NCBI GenBank assembly: GCA_963556255.1
Contig: OY744604.1
Coordinates: forward strand, 72,422,279-72,486,278
Reading direction: 5' to 3'
DNA: 64,000 nt
Source: Allolobophora icterica
Lineage: Eukaryota > Annelida > Clitellata > Crassiclitellata > Lumbricidae
The translations under genes were made by a program, and so were the position numbers. The notes under the pieces were generated by a model. The model worked only from the letters and a program-made list of their open reading frames with translations. It was not told the DNA's origin and did no database searches. Numbering within the stretch: the stretch's first letter is position 1; every line of letters begins with the position of its first letter. This document shows, piece after piece, positions 12,248 through 24,473 of this stretch.

Positions 12248-15200
12248 TTATTCTTCTTTGAAACGGAAGATAGTTAAAACACCGTGCTGATGATCTTGAT
12301 CATTTACACTAGCTACTACCTCATTCCTCTCGCTATTGTAATGGAAGTTATGGTAAAAGAGGGCCTTTTCCTCATCCAGCTGAGCACCAGTAAAATCAAG
12401 GAGATTCAATTCAGAATCTAAAAGCTCGATTCTGTTGAGATGATCGCCTAGCAACATGTGTCCATCCACATCTGCATGACTGGCCCTGAAAGTCCACATC
12501 TGACTACGTGCTGACTGTGATGACTGATATTGGCGTACAATCTTGACATCCATGTCGATCTCCGTTAATGTTGTCAACAGTTGGTCGTTAATTGAAAGCA
12601 AGACAAGGTTTCCATTTGATTTTGGAACTATTTGGTAGAACTTCGGAATACCTGAGTGAATCGTCATTTCACGCTGCACAGAACCATCCGCGTTATAAAT
12701 GCTAAGGACTGGAAGTTTCCACTTTTCCTGTCTCTTAAAGATTAAACTACCATCGGCAGCCACTGATAGAGTATGCCAAGGATTTGGCATCCACACATCA
12801 GTGATCAATGGTATAATATTAAACTGTTGTTCAGCATCTTTCGTAATGCGTAAGATTCTAATGTAGTCAGACTCATACATTCTTTTGCACAGTATATAAA
12901 GGCAGTTTGACACGCTGCAAGCTTTCATGCAATTCGGATATATTCCTTCTAGTGGGATGATATCTTTCACCTGTGCCAGATTGTTGCGGTCGCACACGTA
13001 AATAGGGTAGTCTCCATCTTCTGGTTGGCCGAGCATAAATATTTCATCTTTCATTGTAGTCATAGCGCGGACTTTGAACTGAAGCGGAAACTGATGCAAA
13101 ATTTCCAAACGAATCGTCTTCTGAGCTAAAAAAAATTTATTACTCTGTCATATGAATTGCGTAAAAAATGGCAGATGTTAGCACATTTTCTCAAAAGACG
13201 ACGCAGATTGATCATATTTCATACACGAATGCAATTGTACTGGGAAAAATATAAAATTGACTATGATACTGCCCATACATTGTATTTCACGTGTGAAATA
13301 GAATGTAAAATTAACTTTAAACTTAAAATAGACCCGAACCATTAACACGTAATTAAAGTGGACACGTAATGAGGTAATTAACAATTGAGCTTATTGCAAA
13401 TCACATCAAGCGACATCAGCGCAATGCTAAATAGGAGACCGCCATCTACAGCTACGACTAATATCCTAAAATTCGTTGATGACAGCTTTCCCTACAAAAC
13501 TGCACTTAAAATGACGATGATGGTGGTGGTGGTGGAGGTGATGGTGTTTGTGGTGATGAAACAAAGAATTCATGTAGATATAATGACAAATTCTGTTTTA
13601 CTTAGAAAATAATTAAGCTGAATTATGCGTCTATCGTTTTAAAGGATGTCGTATGTAGGCCTATGTGTGAGTTTATGTATTCACGCATAAACTTAATATA
13701 GCGCCTTTTAATGCCTATCGAAAGTTCTGTTCGCTTGCTATTGAAATGGCGTCAGAGTTCATCTTTAACCAGAGCTGCCCAGATAGGCTGAATGGGAAAG
13801 TCCTCACTAGCGGATTCTCTCACAGAAGCAGTTCTCAACCAAAGGAGTCCCGTTAAGAGTTGCAAACTCACACCTTGGTTAAAGTTTCAGTGCAAGCGAG
13901 TTGGATACTGTGTCATATGGGAATGTTCGGTAGTCTTGTGGTCAAAGTTCCGACTTCGTAATCGGGAGGTCCGGGGTTGAATCTCGGCAAGAGCAAAAAT
14001 GTTTTCGAAATTTCGACTTTTTTGATCCACCGGCAAATTCAGCCACAGAGAGATCAAATTACCGTGCACTGCCAAGATGAGGAGCAAGTAGCAATGTAGT
14101 GGTCTGGCTACCCGCCATAATATGCCAGGGTTTAAAAAATCCTTAAAGTTTGCTTTAAGAATAAAGCATAGACTATGCTTCTAATTTCAGGTCTTCGTTT
14201 ATCGTATGCATGAAAATAATTTACTTTATATAAATTCATTTCATGGAACTAACCAGTGCCTTCTAGAGTTCTCTGAAGTTCATTTCGAAAGGAGTTGGTC
14301 GTAAGAATGTCGCCCCATTGCGAACAGACAGTTCTGAGTCTACTTATCACAAGATCAGCTTTTTCTTTCCAGACACTTTTGGCCAGCTTCATACCCTTCA
14401 CCTCCATAGCTACGGCTTTAACTAGGATGCATTCAATTAGCTCGATCGGTAGATCTTGGAACTGTAAGCAAAAGTTAAGAAATATCACACCTGTTGCCAC
14501 ATCTTAGAACTCCTTTGTATGAAATCAACGGATAGGAAGGACATTGAGCTGAGCCGTAAGCCACAATCACAAGATCACATAACGAAGCAACGATTAAGTC
14601 TAACTAAGAACAATAACTAGGTAGGCCCTATTGTTAAATAACACGATCGCTAAGTCGTCTGCAGAGTGTAAAATCGACCTCAGTTTAGGACATTACGCAG
14701 TTTTCCTTAGATAAAATGCTGCCTTTCTGTAAAATTTGACTAATATTAGGTGCCAATATAACTTTGAACCAGAAAAAAGCATAGAAAATGTTGGTCTATA
14801 AATCAAACTGTTCAAGCAATTCAGAAAATTTAGGTCCATAGAAGATTTGTGACTTGCATTTCAATGCAATGTAGCTTACCGTTGGGTCACTTAAGATCGA
14901 TAGTTTTGCACGTTTAGCATGGCCATCTTGTTGGAATACTGCTACAAGAGAAATAAGTACAATGATCTCTGAATACAATTGTTGTAACCTATAGAATATT
15001 ATACCACAATTGAGGTAAGTAGGTGTATTGCAGTGTTTTGAGGGTGTATTATAGTCATGCACGGAGCTGTTCTCTGAATATACATGAACAAAGAGAAACT
15101 GTGCTAGGGATTAGTTACATTAGCTAAGTGGGTCTAACTAGGATTACTGAATGTTCTTCATAAAAGGTGATTGAATCAACGAAACAACAACAACATAACG

Positions 15201-15292
15201 TAGTTTTAAAGGCATTGCATTAGCTTACAGTCCGAGTCTTCATTCGTTTGTTCGTCATTGTTGGATTCGGGTGATTTACGTTTCTTCGACAT
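12248..15292 (-). CDS. Unit 2: F-box/beta-propeller protein, 4 exons, 403 aa
   Basis: Exons are A 15229-15292, B 14880-14941, C 14254-14461 and D 12248-13125, with canonical GT/AG borders and phases 1, 0, 1. Exon A gives MSKKRKSPESNNDEQTNEDSD. Exon B has AKRAKL. Exon C begins FQDLPIEL instead of LQDLPIEL and keeps TVCSQWGDIL. The propeller exon keeps VCDRNNLAQVKDIIPL, SNCLYILCK, ADGSLIF, KSNGNLVLLS and LLDSELNLLDF. Nothing interrupts the frame. Its upstream CRE pair is complete, and a family B SINE sits in intron 3. Its 3' flank carries part of the MITE also found beside unit 3, suggesting units 2 and 3 are close relatives. Confidence 0.87.
13928..14130 (+). repeat. SINE family B in intron 3 of unit 2
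   Basis: The head reads GTAGTCTTGTGGTCAAAGTTCC, with a B-box-like GGTCCGGGGTTGAATC and the family body up to CGCCATAATATGCC. It occupies the same intronic position as the copies in units 1 and 3. Confidence 0.72.
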
Positions 15293-15453
15293 GTCTTGAG
15301 GAAGTGCTGAGATCTCTAGAAAGAGACGTCGTCTCTTGCCTCAATCAACATCAATATTGTAAGAAACCCCAATCGATTCTCGATAAAAGCTGACCGAAAG
15401 TAAACCGCCTACGATAGAAGTTAAAGACGCAAACGAAGCTCCAACACAAATAA

Positions 15454-15484
15454 TGACGTCTTGCAACTATGTGTTGTGACGTCA
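15454..15484 (-). promoter_or_regulatory. Paired CRE-like module upstream of unit 2
   Basis: TGACGTC lies at 15454-15460 and a full TGACGTCA palindrome at 15477-15484. They start 23 bp apart and lie 162-192 bp upstream of the ATG at 15292. Confidence 0.7.
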
Positions 15485-15539
15485 CACAGTCGAGTGGCCT
15501 AGCATTTCGTATTCATTGCTAATTGCAAATTAAGTTACT

Positions 15540-16090
15540 TATTTATATAGCGCCTCTTCTAGAAAGCACACAAGAGGAGCTCAAGACCTGTCTACACAAA
15601 TCAACGATCGATTAAAATGGTCTAAAACCGTTTGCGAAACAGATACGTAAGAAGTCGAAACCCGTAGAAAGCCAGCGTTCACGAGGAGGGTGAAGAGATA
15701 TCTGAAATCTGATACTCTCTGGAAAACTCCTCTGATTTGACGTAGCGCTCTTGAATAGGCTGGTCCCCTGCGCTTGTCCTTCGAATGGCGCTTTAGAAGT
15801 TTGGAGATTGCAATTACAATACGATTAGGATTTACGATGATTAGGCCCTAAGGCTTGTCTTGCCGTTCATATCACGTGGAAGCTTCATATCCCGTGGAAG
15901 CTTGTTCCAGAATGAGAGGTCGACCACTGCGAGGCTTCGATATTCATCGTGACAGTACACGATGGGCAAAACAACCAGATTGCCCTGTTTTGCAGAACGA
16001 AGAAATCTGTGACCAGGTAATGATAACACTGGGATGCATAGATCTCAAGGGTAGAATGGAACAATGCCGGCCAGGCACGTAGGCATCAGC
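15540..16090 (-). mobile_element. LINE 3'-end relic upstream of unit 2
   Basis: The minus frame 15841-16029 reads RFLRSAKQGNLVVLPIVYC and DLSFWNKLPRDM, a CR1/L2-like reverse-transcriptase C-terminus. The gene-proximal end has the tail ending CGCTATATAAATAAG. It is shared with the 5' flanks of units 1, 4, 6 and 7. Confidence 0.7.
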
Positions 16091-16254
16091 ATAAGGATCT
16101 TAAACTCAATGCGTTTGATTATAGGCCCTATTATTATTACCACTAGGGCCTACATAATTCATATGTAATAGTTATTTATAACTATATATATATATATATA
16201 TATATTATCATGATAAATAATAAATATAGGCCTACTATAATTTTTATAATTATT

Positions 16255-18373
16255 ACACTGGTCAACAAATAAAAATTTTTTTCTCGTTGCCAAGGATATT
16301 TGAACAATTCTTTGGTATTTTGGGGTCGCTGAATTCAAAAATGGAAGTGGTTTTTTCGAATTGGCTCTAGTTCATGAGATAATGGACACCTCGAAATAAA
16401 CAAATAAATATTTAAATTTTGTGTTTTGTAGCGAATTTGCCGGCCAGCATCGCGTCCGTGTGTTTGTCTCCTTGCATGTGTGTTTGTATGCTTCTTTGTA
16501 TGTGTGCGCATGTGTCTTTGTATATGTGCGTATGTGTCTTTGTTTGTGTGCGTATGTGTCTTTGTATGTGTCTTTGTATGTGTGTATATGTCTGCCTGTA
16601 TGTGTGTATGTATTTACTTGTTTGGCTCGGATTAGGTCTTGATGTCAGTTGCTGTCCCTCTGTACTCTGTGAACTGTCCGGACACCCTGTCCGGACCATG
16701 TCCAGACACTTACCTACCCCTACTCCGGACACTTCGAATGCTATATAAGTTGGAGTCGTAAACTTATCATGGATTCTGATTTCACAAAATGTATGAATGG
16801 TCCTGAAGCTCTGCCTGTTGCAGTTTTGTCTTAGTTGTGCAGAACTTTTTAGGCAACAACTAAGCAGACAATTACGAAGAACTGGTGCAAAAACATGCTC
16901 ACAAACTTCAGAAATTTAGGTACTAATATGAGCATAAAGGTACACTTTCTTCATAGCCACTTAAATAGATTTCCATATAATCTTGGACATGTCAGTGAGG
17001 AACAAGGTGAGAGGTTTCACCAAGATATTAAGGTCATGGAAGAAAGGTATCAAGGCAAATGGAACAGACACATGATGGCAGACTATTGCTGGAGCCTCCG
17101 ACGTGATTGTCCTGATAACCAACATTAAAGCAAATCGTACAAATGGCGTTTAACTATGCATTAATTAATTAAGTAAGTAAGTATATTCTTTAATAAACGC
17201 TAGCAAACGCACAGCGCTTTACATACACAAAGGGGAAAGAAAAAATATAACAGTAATAATGACGTTAGATGATAAATGAAATAATAGAAACAGAGCCTAA
17301 CTGTACAGCATCCTACACAGGAAACCTCGTTGGGTAAGGGAGTCAAATCTAGGGAGAATCAGATTATGGGAACGAGGGCGCAAATCATACCCGGTCTTTA
17401 GAACGGGAGGTAGAAGGTCATGGAGGAGGTGACTAGGGTTTTTGAGAATGCTATTAAAGAGACCACGATCAGCTTTTTGCAGAGTTCCTCAAAAGTAGGA
17501 AAAGAAGGAGGGAGGTAGCCAAGACGAACCAACTTACGAATAATTGCGCCCAAATGATCAAGTTCCTGCTTGTTGGCAAAGCAACCATACGATGAGCGAA
17601 AAGGGATTGTTTAGCCTTTATGCTCAGTTTTTGGATATAAGAAGAGAATTCAAACTTATCGGTTATTTCAAATCCTTATATTTTTTAATGAAGAGACCCT
17701 TGAGATTCCGCATATAGGTGGTGGATAGGATTTAAGGATCGTCTTTACTTGGTGAAGATAATGTCGCTGGATTTAGAATGGTTGAGATGAAGATTGCATC
17801 TCTGGGCCCAGGCATTTATGTGATCACGTTCTGCAACAGTGGTGGAGATATTAGAAGCCAGTATGAGAAGATAGCAGTCATCTGCTTATTTGAAGATGCG
17901 AATAAAGTGGTAGAGAGGTTTTAAACCAGACATGGCTACAACAAAATTGGTGGGACCCATGCCGGAGCCCTATATGATACTTGCATTAATTCAGGCCAGG
18001 GACGATGTAATACCATGGAACTTAGTGCAATGGCCAGTTGGTCGGCCAGGAAAGAGTGTCTGACAGTGACAAAAACCTTAGAAAAGTCTAAAAATTCTGA
18101 TTTTTATCAATCAGCTTACCATGTTTAAATGCTATCAGACCGAAGACAATGCCATTATGTATTTTATGTGTGCACTTTGGTACAAAATTAGAGACAATTT
18201 CAATGCGATTTGTTACTGTGCTCCGTTTAACCATTAAATTCTCATAATTAATCGAATAACTCAAAAACTAGAGCCAATCTAGCAAAACCGACTCCATATT
18301 CGGAATCAGCACCACAGGTTTACCCTAAAATCGCTCTAATATAATCGGCAATAAAATCATTGTTGACCAGTGT
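16255..18373 (+). mobile_element. DNA transposon with 4-bp TSD (Chapaev/CMC-like?), interrupted by a LINE
   Basis: The inverted ends are ACACTGGTCAACAA at left and TTGTTGACCAGTGT at right, flanked by TATT at 16251-16254 and 18374-18377. A plus-strand frame at 16895-17128 encodes SIKVHFLHSHLNRFPYNLG, EEQGERFHQDIKVMEERYQG and MADYCWSLRRDCP. I recognise this as a transposon-borne protein common in invertebrate genomes. The CACTG terminus and 4-bp TSD recall Chapaev-type elements, but the superfamily is not proven. A TGTG-rich tract lies at 16456-16610, and a minus-strand LINE is inserted at about 17160. Confidence 0.65.
17160..18100 (-). mobile_element. LINE reverse-transcriptase relic with (TTAC)n tail
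   Basis: Minus-strand frames contain CRT-SHKCLGPEMQSSS-like and ISRVSSLK blocks, then LFNSILKNPSHLLHDLLPPV and YDLRPRSHNLILP. This order matches the palm-thumb and C-terminus of a common non-LTR family. The 3' end is a short TAAG repeat on the plus strand at about 17170. The same tail recurs at 33384-33650 and 42028-42170. Stops and frameshifts abound. Confidence 0.6.
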
Positions 18374-18544
18374 TATTCATCACCCTATGCCTACTTTTTA
18401 TTTTCACTTTAATTGCAATTTTTATTACCATTTTCAACAGAACGATGAATGATAACTGAGCAATATATTTTAGAGAGACGTGATATACCTAGTATGGCTT
18501 TTCTTCGCCTACCATCGATGAAAGTGCCGTGCAAAGTAGCCTAA

Positions 18545-18872
18545 TTACGTTGAAGCCTTCTTTATCTAGGTGTCTTTTGTTGGTAGCGTCATAATTATGA
18601 CGCTCTACCAATGACGAACATTGTACTTCGAATGTTTCCGCATTGTGCAATCGCAACCGATTGCAACTCAATTCATCAAAGTCAGAATTTCTCTGGTGCT
18701 CGTCCTTGCGCATGGTGGAAAAATTAAATCGCAGCCCGTTCATCATTGGAACGGATGATGTCGAGCCAAAGAATGAGGTTTGCGACCTCGGTCTTTTCAT
18801 CGACAGATACCTATCACACATCACTGGACTTGTGAGGACCAGCCTCGCTATCCTGAGACAGCTCGGTTTCTA
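18545..18872 (+). mobile_element. CR1/L2-group LINE fragment
   Basis: The plus frame reads NRLQLNSSKSEFLWCSS, then SPFIIGTDDVEPKNEVCDLG and LFIDRYLSHITGLVRTSLAI. This is a diagnostic reverse-transcriptase segment following the catalytic site in this LINE group. It is 5' and 3' truncated. Confidence 0.75.
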
Positions 18873-19099
18873 ACAGAGTAGCCTATGTGACCCGCCATCT
18901 CGTGCAAAGTTAAATCGATTATTGCAATGTCGCCTTTTTAAAACTGTAGTTGCTATCTAACTCTCAGCATTTGAGCTGACTGTCGAATGTGTGAAGCATC
19001 CTAGAAGTAGCTTCTACTGACGATGATATAGATACTGTCGTAATTACAATAAGAAATGTTGTGTACATTTTAGATAGAGTTACCAACGTACTCTATCAA

Positions 19100-19827
19100 T
19101 GTCGCAATCGGAGGTCGCCCTGTCGATTGTTTGCCGTGTGTTGACGTCGACCCTCGATTGCTTGTTCTTTTACTTGCACCTTTATTTAACGTGCCTAACT
19201 TTTCTATAGAAGATTCACGACGAACTTTGTTTAATTAATAAATGAATTTAATTAAAGAAACAAATATATATACACTAACTCTACGGGAACTTCCACGTAG
19301 TATTAAAGCGTTTAGATATTAAATCGGACTATCTCAAATGTTGCTTCGTACAGCCTAACTACAGATCGTTCTTTCGCGTCAGTCTCTGAATCTGACGGAC
19401 TCTACTCTGCCGCCGCCGCTGATCGTTCCTCCCGATGTTGATCGCTCGACCGATGTTCACACGTCGCGTTCGTCAGTAGTAACAGTCCCGTGTTCTCCGT
19501 TCCCTTCTGTTAAGTAGGAACTCCAGCGTGCATCAGTCAGCCCCCCTCCCCACGTCAAGCTATCGTCAATTAGTGTCAGATTGCTCCTCGATACGCGGGT
19601 CGTCGCTCGCCTGCAGCGCGGGCGGTGTCTGGTTACACCATAGCCGCGAGGTGTCCTATTACACCTTGGCTGTGTGGTGTCCGATTACACCTGGGCCTCG
19701 CTGCCTTCATTGTTGCCCAAGTGGAGACTGGCTTTTCGTCCGTCATCATCCTATCTCGACCGGCAACGACGCTTACATCATAATGATGATGCCATCTCGT
19801 CGTTGTTGTCGATCTCCTCACGCGACA
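19100..19827. mobile_element. Solo LTR, 728 bp, TSD ATCAA
   Basis: The element starts TGTCGC and ends GCGACA and is flanked by the 5-bp duplication ATCAA at 19095-19099 and 19828-19832. The 3' flank of unit 2 is uninterrupted at this place, which gives an empty-site comparison. TG...CA ends, a 5-bp TSD and no internal coding region indicate a solo LTR left by recombination. An AATAAA lies near 19236. Three GGTGTC...TTACACC motifs, 26 bp apart, lie at 19624-19691. The superfamily (Gypsy, BEL or other) cannot be told. Confidence 0.75.
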
Positions 19828-19945
19828 ATCAATTCCTAATTTTGTGAATAACTGAAATGCTTAAGTAAATGTTGAGTAGATAAGTACGGTACCGTCTATG
19901 AGACGGTTTCGAGCGAAGCCCGCCATCCAATCCTACAAATGTTAG

Positions 19946-20295
19946 CAGTGCCGGATATAGACTTTGTGAGGCCCTAAGTTATGTAAAGCTCGGGCCCCTT
20001 GTTAAAAAAATTACACCAGAAGGTCTTACAAAACTTAAAAATATATATGTATTTTAATTGTTTAATAGCAAAGCACTTAAAGTGAAAAATTCAAATTATT
20101 TTCAAATGAATGCATCTGCTCAGGAGAGATGGAATTTGCTACACAAGCGTTTAAAAATGTTCTACATTATAATTATTATTATGTATAATAGTATACATAA
20201 AATTTTAAAAAGCCTCCCCAGAATTATGAATTTGTAGAGCCCTGCGGATTGGTAGGCACTGTAGCTCATTTAGCTCATGCCTAAATCCGGCACTG
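19946..20295. mobile_element. hAT-like MITE, also partly present beside unit 2
   Basis: The ends CAGTGCCGGATATAG and CTAAATCCGGCACTG are inverted, with imperfect flanks AATGTTAG and GATATTAG. The right part aligns with about 11855-11999 downstream of unit 2 (CTGCGGATTG, then GGCACTG). The insertion therefore predates the split of units 2 and 3. Confidence 0.65.
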
Positions 20296-20538
20296 GATAT
20301 TAGTGAAGGCATGAGCAGAATTTCATGAAATAAAATGCATGAAGCAAAGAAGAACAAAATTATTTTTATTTTTAAGTAAATTGTGTAAACAAATTCTCAA
20401 CTTATATCTCAAACTATATGGGTATTGCAACAGAGTCTTTCGAAACTACAGGTAATAGAAGCTAGGATATGACCACTATACCAGATAACTAAGCTATTTA
20501 ATACAAGTTGCCAATTCTTTAACATTGTCTCGAATGGT

Positions 20539-23500
20539 TTATTCTTCAGTGAAACGGAGGATAGTTAAAACACCGTGCTGAAAATCTTCATCACTCACAC
20601 TAGCTACTACCTCATTCCTCTCGCTATTGTAGTGGAATTTGCGGTAGACACTGCCCTCATCCAGCTCCGGACCTGTAAAATCAAGGAGATTCAATTCAGA
20701 ATCTAAAAGCTTGATTCTGTTGATCCAATCGCATACCAGCATGCGTCCATGTACGCCTGCGTGACTGGCCCTCAGAGGCCAATATAAGCCACGTGATGAC
20801 TCTGGTGACTGATATTGACGTATAATCGTAACATCCATGTCGATCTCGGTTAATGTTGTCTGCGATTGGTTGTTGATTGAAACCAAGACAAGATTTCCAT
20901 CTGATCTTGGAATTATGTCGCAGAAATTCGGAATATCTGAGTGCATCCTCATTTGACGCTGAACGGAACCATCCGCGTTATAAATGTATATCACTGGAAG
21001 TTTATCCTTTTCCTGACTTGAAAAGATTAAACTACCATCGGCAGCTACTGATAGTGTAGGCCAAGGATGCGGCATCCACGCATCAGTGATCAATGGCGTA
21101 TTGTTAAACTGGTGTTCATCATCTTTCGTAATGCGCAGTATTCTGATGTAACCATATATTTTTCTGTGTACTATATAAACACAGTTTGACACGCTGGAAG
21201 CTGTCATGCAATTCGGCCATATTCCTCGTAGCGGGATGACATCTTTCACATCTGCCACATTGTTATGGTCGTAAACGTTAACAGCGAAGTCTTCACCTTG
21301 TTGTCTGCAGAGCATAAATATTTCATCTTTCATTGTAGTCATGCTGCTGACTTTGAACTGGAGCGGAGACTGATGTAAAATTTCCAAACGAATCGCCTTT
21401 TCAGCTACAAAATTATTACTATGTCATATGAATTGCGTAAAAATAATGGAAGATGTTAAACACATTTTCTCAAAAGACGACTAAGAATGTTCATTTACGT
21501 ACAATGCAATTATAAGTGAAAAAGTTAGAAAATTGATTATTAACTCCCCATACATTGTACCCCCGCACCCCTTCTACACCTGGATGTCTCCCGGAATTGC
21601 CTCCTCTTGAGTTTAAGCCTGGCTACGTCAGTGGCGTAAAGAGTTGCAAATTCACATTTTGTTTAGAGATAATATACTAGCGCGTTGTATATTATAGAGA
21701 ACATACGTTTTGGTATGGCCTTTTAGGTCTATGAGACGTAGATATTTAAGAAGGTTGACAGGGCAAAGATTTAGACTTTGGAGAAAGACGCCACAGAAGG
21801 AGTTCACAACTAAGATAGTCACAGGAAACCAATAAATCAAAGTAAGAAAACAAAAATAAATGCGATTATCCTAGGGTCTTTATTCGTATATATTTCAAAC
21901 AGAAAGATCAAAGAGAAATATTCAGAAGTAAAGTCAGCCATTCTATGAAAATGGTTACTTTGATGCGTGGAAAATTTGAATCGCGTGCACCTTGCGCAGA
22001 GCTGCAGTAGCCTTTGAACTGTTAGGGCCTACTTGTCTAGACTTGTCCATCCACACACACACACACACGCACACACACGCACACGCACACGCACACACAC
22101 ACGCACACACACATATATATATATAGGTATATATGCATAATATATGCCGATCGTATGGCGATGTCTAGTAGTCTTCTGGTTACCGTGCTGCCTTGTGAAT
22201 CTCCAGTAGAGCAGCAGAGTTTTAAACTGTCAGCTGTTTTGCTCTACTAACAAATTAAGCAGTGAGCTTATAGAGAACACTTGCTGTACACTGTCAGTGA
22301 GAAGATCAGACGACAAGGCGGTAAAATCCATAGTATGCATAACCTGAGAGAACTAAAATGGTTAACACTGCTTGGTAGCTTAAGAAGTACGCATTAGCCG
22401 TAATTCTAATTGCAGATCCCTTTTTATCGCAATTAAGCTACTCTGTATTCAAAACGAACTAACCAGTATCATCTAGAGTCCTGCGGAGTTCATTTCGGAA
22501 GAAGTTGGTCGTAAGGATGCTGCTCCATTGCGAACAGACAGTTCTGAGTCTACTTATCACGAGATCAGACTTTTCTTTCCAGACACTTTTGGCCAGCTTC
22601 ATACCTTTCACTTCCATAACTATGGCCTTAATGAGGATGCACTCAATTAGTTCGATCGGTAGACCTTGCAACTACAGGGAAAGTAAAACATATCACATCT
22701 GTTTACAAACTTTAGAACTTCTATGCGCAAAATATACAAAATGGAAGGACCTTTTAAGACGACCCTTAAACACTACAATCCAAATAGATGGAACTTATAA
22801 ATCAACCAACGTTTAAAGGTTATGCTCACATAAAACTTGAACACAAAATGGAAGCCGCATCAAAAGACTTCCTTCTGACTTCAAAGATGACGGTTGATAA
22901 GTGGCTTATTTAGAAGATCACTAGGAAACTATAGTGAAAAGGTCAATATATTATATGCCAATTTTTGCTTGCCGGTCATTAATACGCCATATAAAAGCTT
23001 CATATAAGCTTACTAGTTATCAAGGCACAGTGCAATTATTACCTTATTAAGACCAATTTGACCAGATTCTTCCAAAATTGCATCCTTAGAGAAAAAGTAA
23101 CTACACAGATTTAGCCGAACAGAATCGCAGAATCACGTGATGAGTCTAACATTTACTAAGCCAAAAACAAATAGGGTTCGCTGAAAATGGGCCTAATAGG
23201 TCTTTGTTTGGTGAGTTTAAAATCGATCTCATTTGGGATATTACACGTTTGACACTTAAATTTGTGTCTTTATGCAAAAATTGACTACTTTCAAGTGCTA
23301 GTGAAACTATTTTATTAGATAAAAGCATAGAAAATGTTAGTTTATAAACCAGACTCATCAAGCAATTCACATAGTTTGGGTTAAAGGAAGATTTGTGACT
23401 TGCATTTGAATGCAATGTAGCTCACCGTCATGTCACTCAATGATGTAAGTTTTGTACGTTTAGCATTCTCATCTTGTTGGAATACTGCTACACAAGAAGA

Positions 23501-24038
23501 AAAATAAAAGCAATTATCTCTAAATATATTCGTGTATACTGTATAGTATTCTATACTACAATCGAGGCAATTAAATTGTATATTTTATTATGAGGTTATA
23601 GTATGAAGCAATTGGATAAGTGTTGTTTGAAGTGTTGTTACGTTATAAATCAGACTCCGAGGTGAAGACAAGGGTTCTGTAGGCAAATTTAATTTATTTA
23701 AAACAATTTCTAGTCTAACTTTTATCGATTAGGGATTAGGCTCTACATACCTGGATCACTGTTTGAAAATAGCGTACCGGAATGTGTTTTGTTTAGGTAG
23801 GGGTTCCGTCAAAACATTTTCATGTCAAAAGGGTTCCCTAGCCTAACAGATTGGGAAGCACTGGTCTAAGTAGTTCTTATTAGCATTACTAAGTGTTCCT
23901 AATAAAAACTGGTAGCGTTGAAACAAAAACTGTAAAGCTTGGAAAACTAATAAAATTTCTCAGCAGTAACTTACAATCTGAGCCTTCATTCGTTTGCTCG
24001 TCATCACTGGATTCAGACGATTTTTGTTTCTTCGACAT
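20539..24038 (-). CDS. Unit 3: F-box/beta-propeller protein, 4 exons, 399 aa
   Basis: Exons are A 23975-24038, B 23426-23487, C 22464-22671 and D 20539-21404, again phases 1, 0, 1. Exon B uses a GTGAG donor. Exon A reads MSKKQKSSESSDDEQTNEGSD, keeping an acidic serine cluster (SSDDE) that would suit casein kinase 2; this is inferred. Exon B has AKRTKL. Exon C starts LQGLPIEL and holds TVCSQWSSIL. The propeller keeps VYDHNNVADVKDVIPL, SNCVYIV, ADGSLIFSS, SDGNLVLVS and LLDSELNLLDF. The reading frame is intact. Introns 1 and 3 contain no coding debris; intron 3 has a CA repeat and a SINE. Confidence 0.87.
22050..22118. repeat. (CA)n microsatellite in intron 3 of unit 3
   Basis: ACACAC dinucleotides with scattered CG interruptions, running into a short TATATA stretch. 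Confidence 0.9.
22160..22345 (+). repeat. SINE family B in intron 3 of unit 3 (internally deleted)
   Basis: The copy has GTAGTCTTCTGGTTACCGTG at its head, then jumps to the body (CACTGTCAGTGAGAAGATCAG). The B-box region is missing, so it is an old copy at the orthologous site. Confidence 0.65.
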
Positions 24039-24286
24039 ATCTGAACGGCTGAGATCTGCCGAAGAACTAGCCACAATCATCATCAATGTTCTGCTCGAAA
24101 CACTAATCGATTGTCGGCAAGTGCTGATCAAATCGAAAAAGAATAACAGTCTCAAGTGCAATTGTAAAAGTAAGCCACCTAACACAACATTTTTAAACGA
24201 ATCCCAGGAAATATATACTTTAAATCAAAATTGTTTTTAAATAAAGGAAGGAATCGAAGCTTAAACATGATGTTCAACGCGAATAA

Positions 24287-24314
24287 TGACGTCTTGAGAC
24301 TATATGTGACGTCA
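24287..24314 (-). promoter_or_regulatory. Paired CRE-like module upstream of unit 3
   Basis: TGACGTC at 24287-24293 and TGACGTCA at 24307-24314 start 20 bp apart and lie 249-276 bp upstream of the ATG at 24038. Confidence 0.7.
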
Positions 24315-24473
24315 CGCCGTAAACAGTTCGTATTCATTGATATTATGATAATAATAATTATTAGGGCTGCTGTTCGATTAAAAAATGTAGTCGCGATTAA
24401 TCGCTCGATTAAAAATTTTAATCGAAATTAACTGCATATTAATCGATATTTATATCCTTCAAGCATATAAACT

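Noticed and set aside
16412..16748. Cys/Val-rich open frames on both strands
   Set aside because: They lie in a TGTG-rich tract inside the transposon; no conserved domain.
23740..23875. Possible hAT end (GGGAAGCACTG near 23868)
   Set aside because: No matching left end or TSD could be found.
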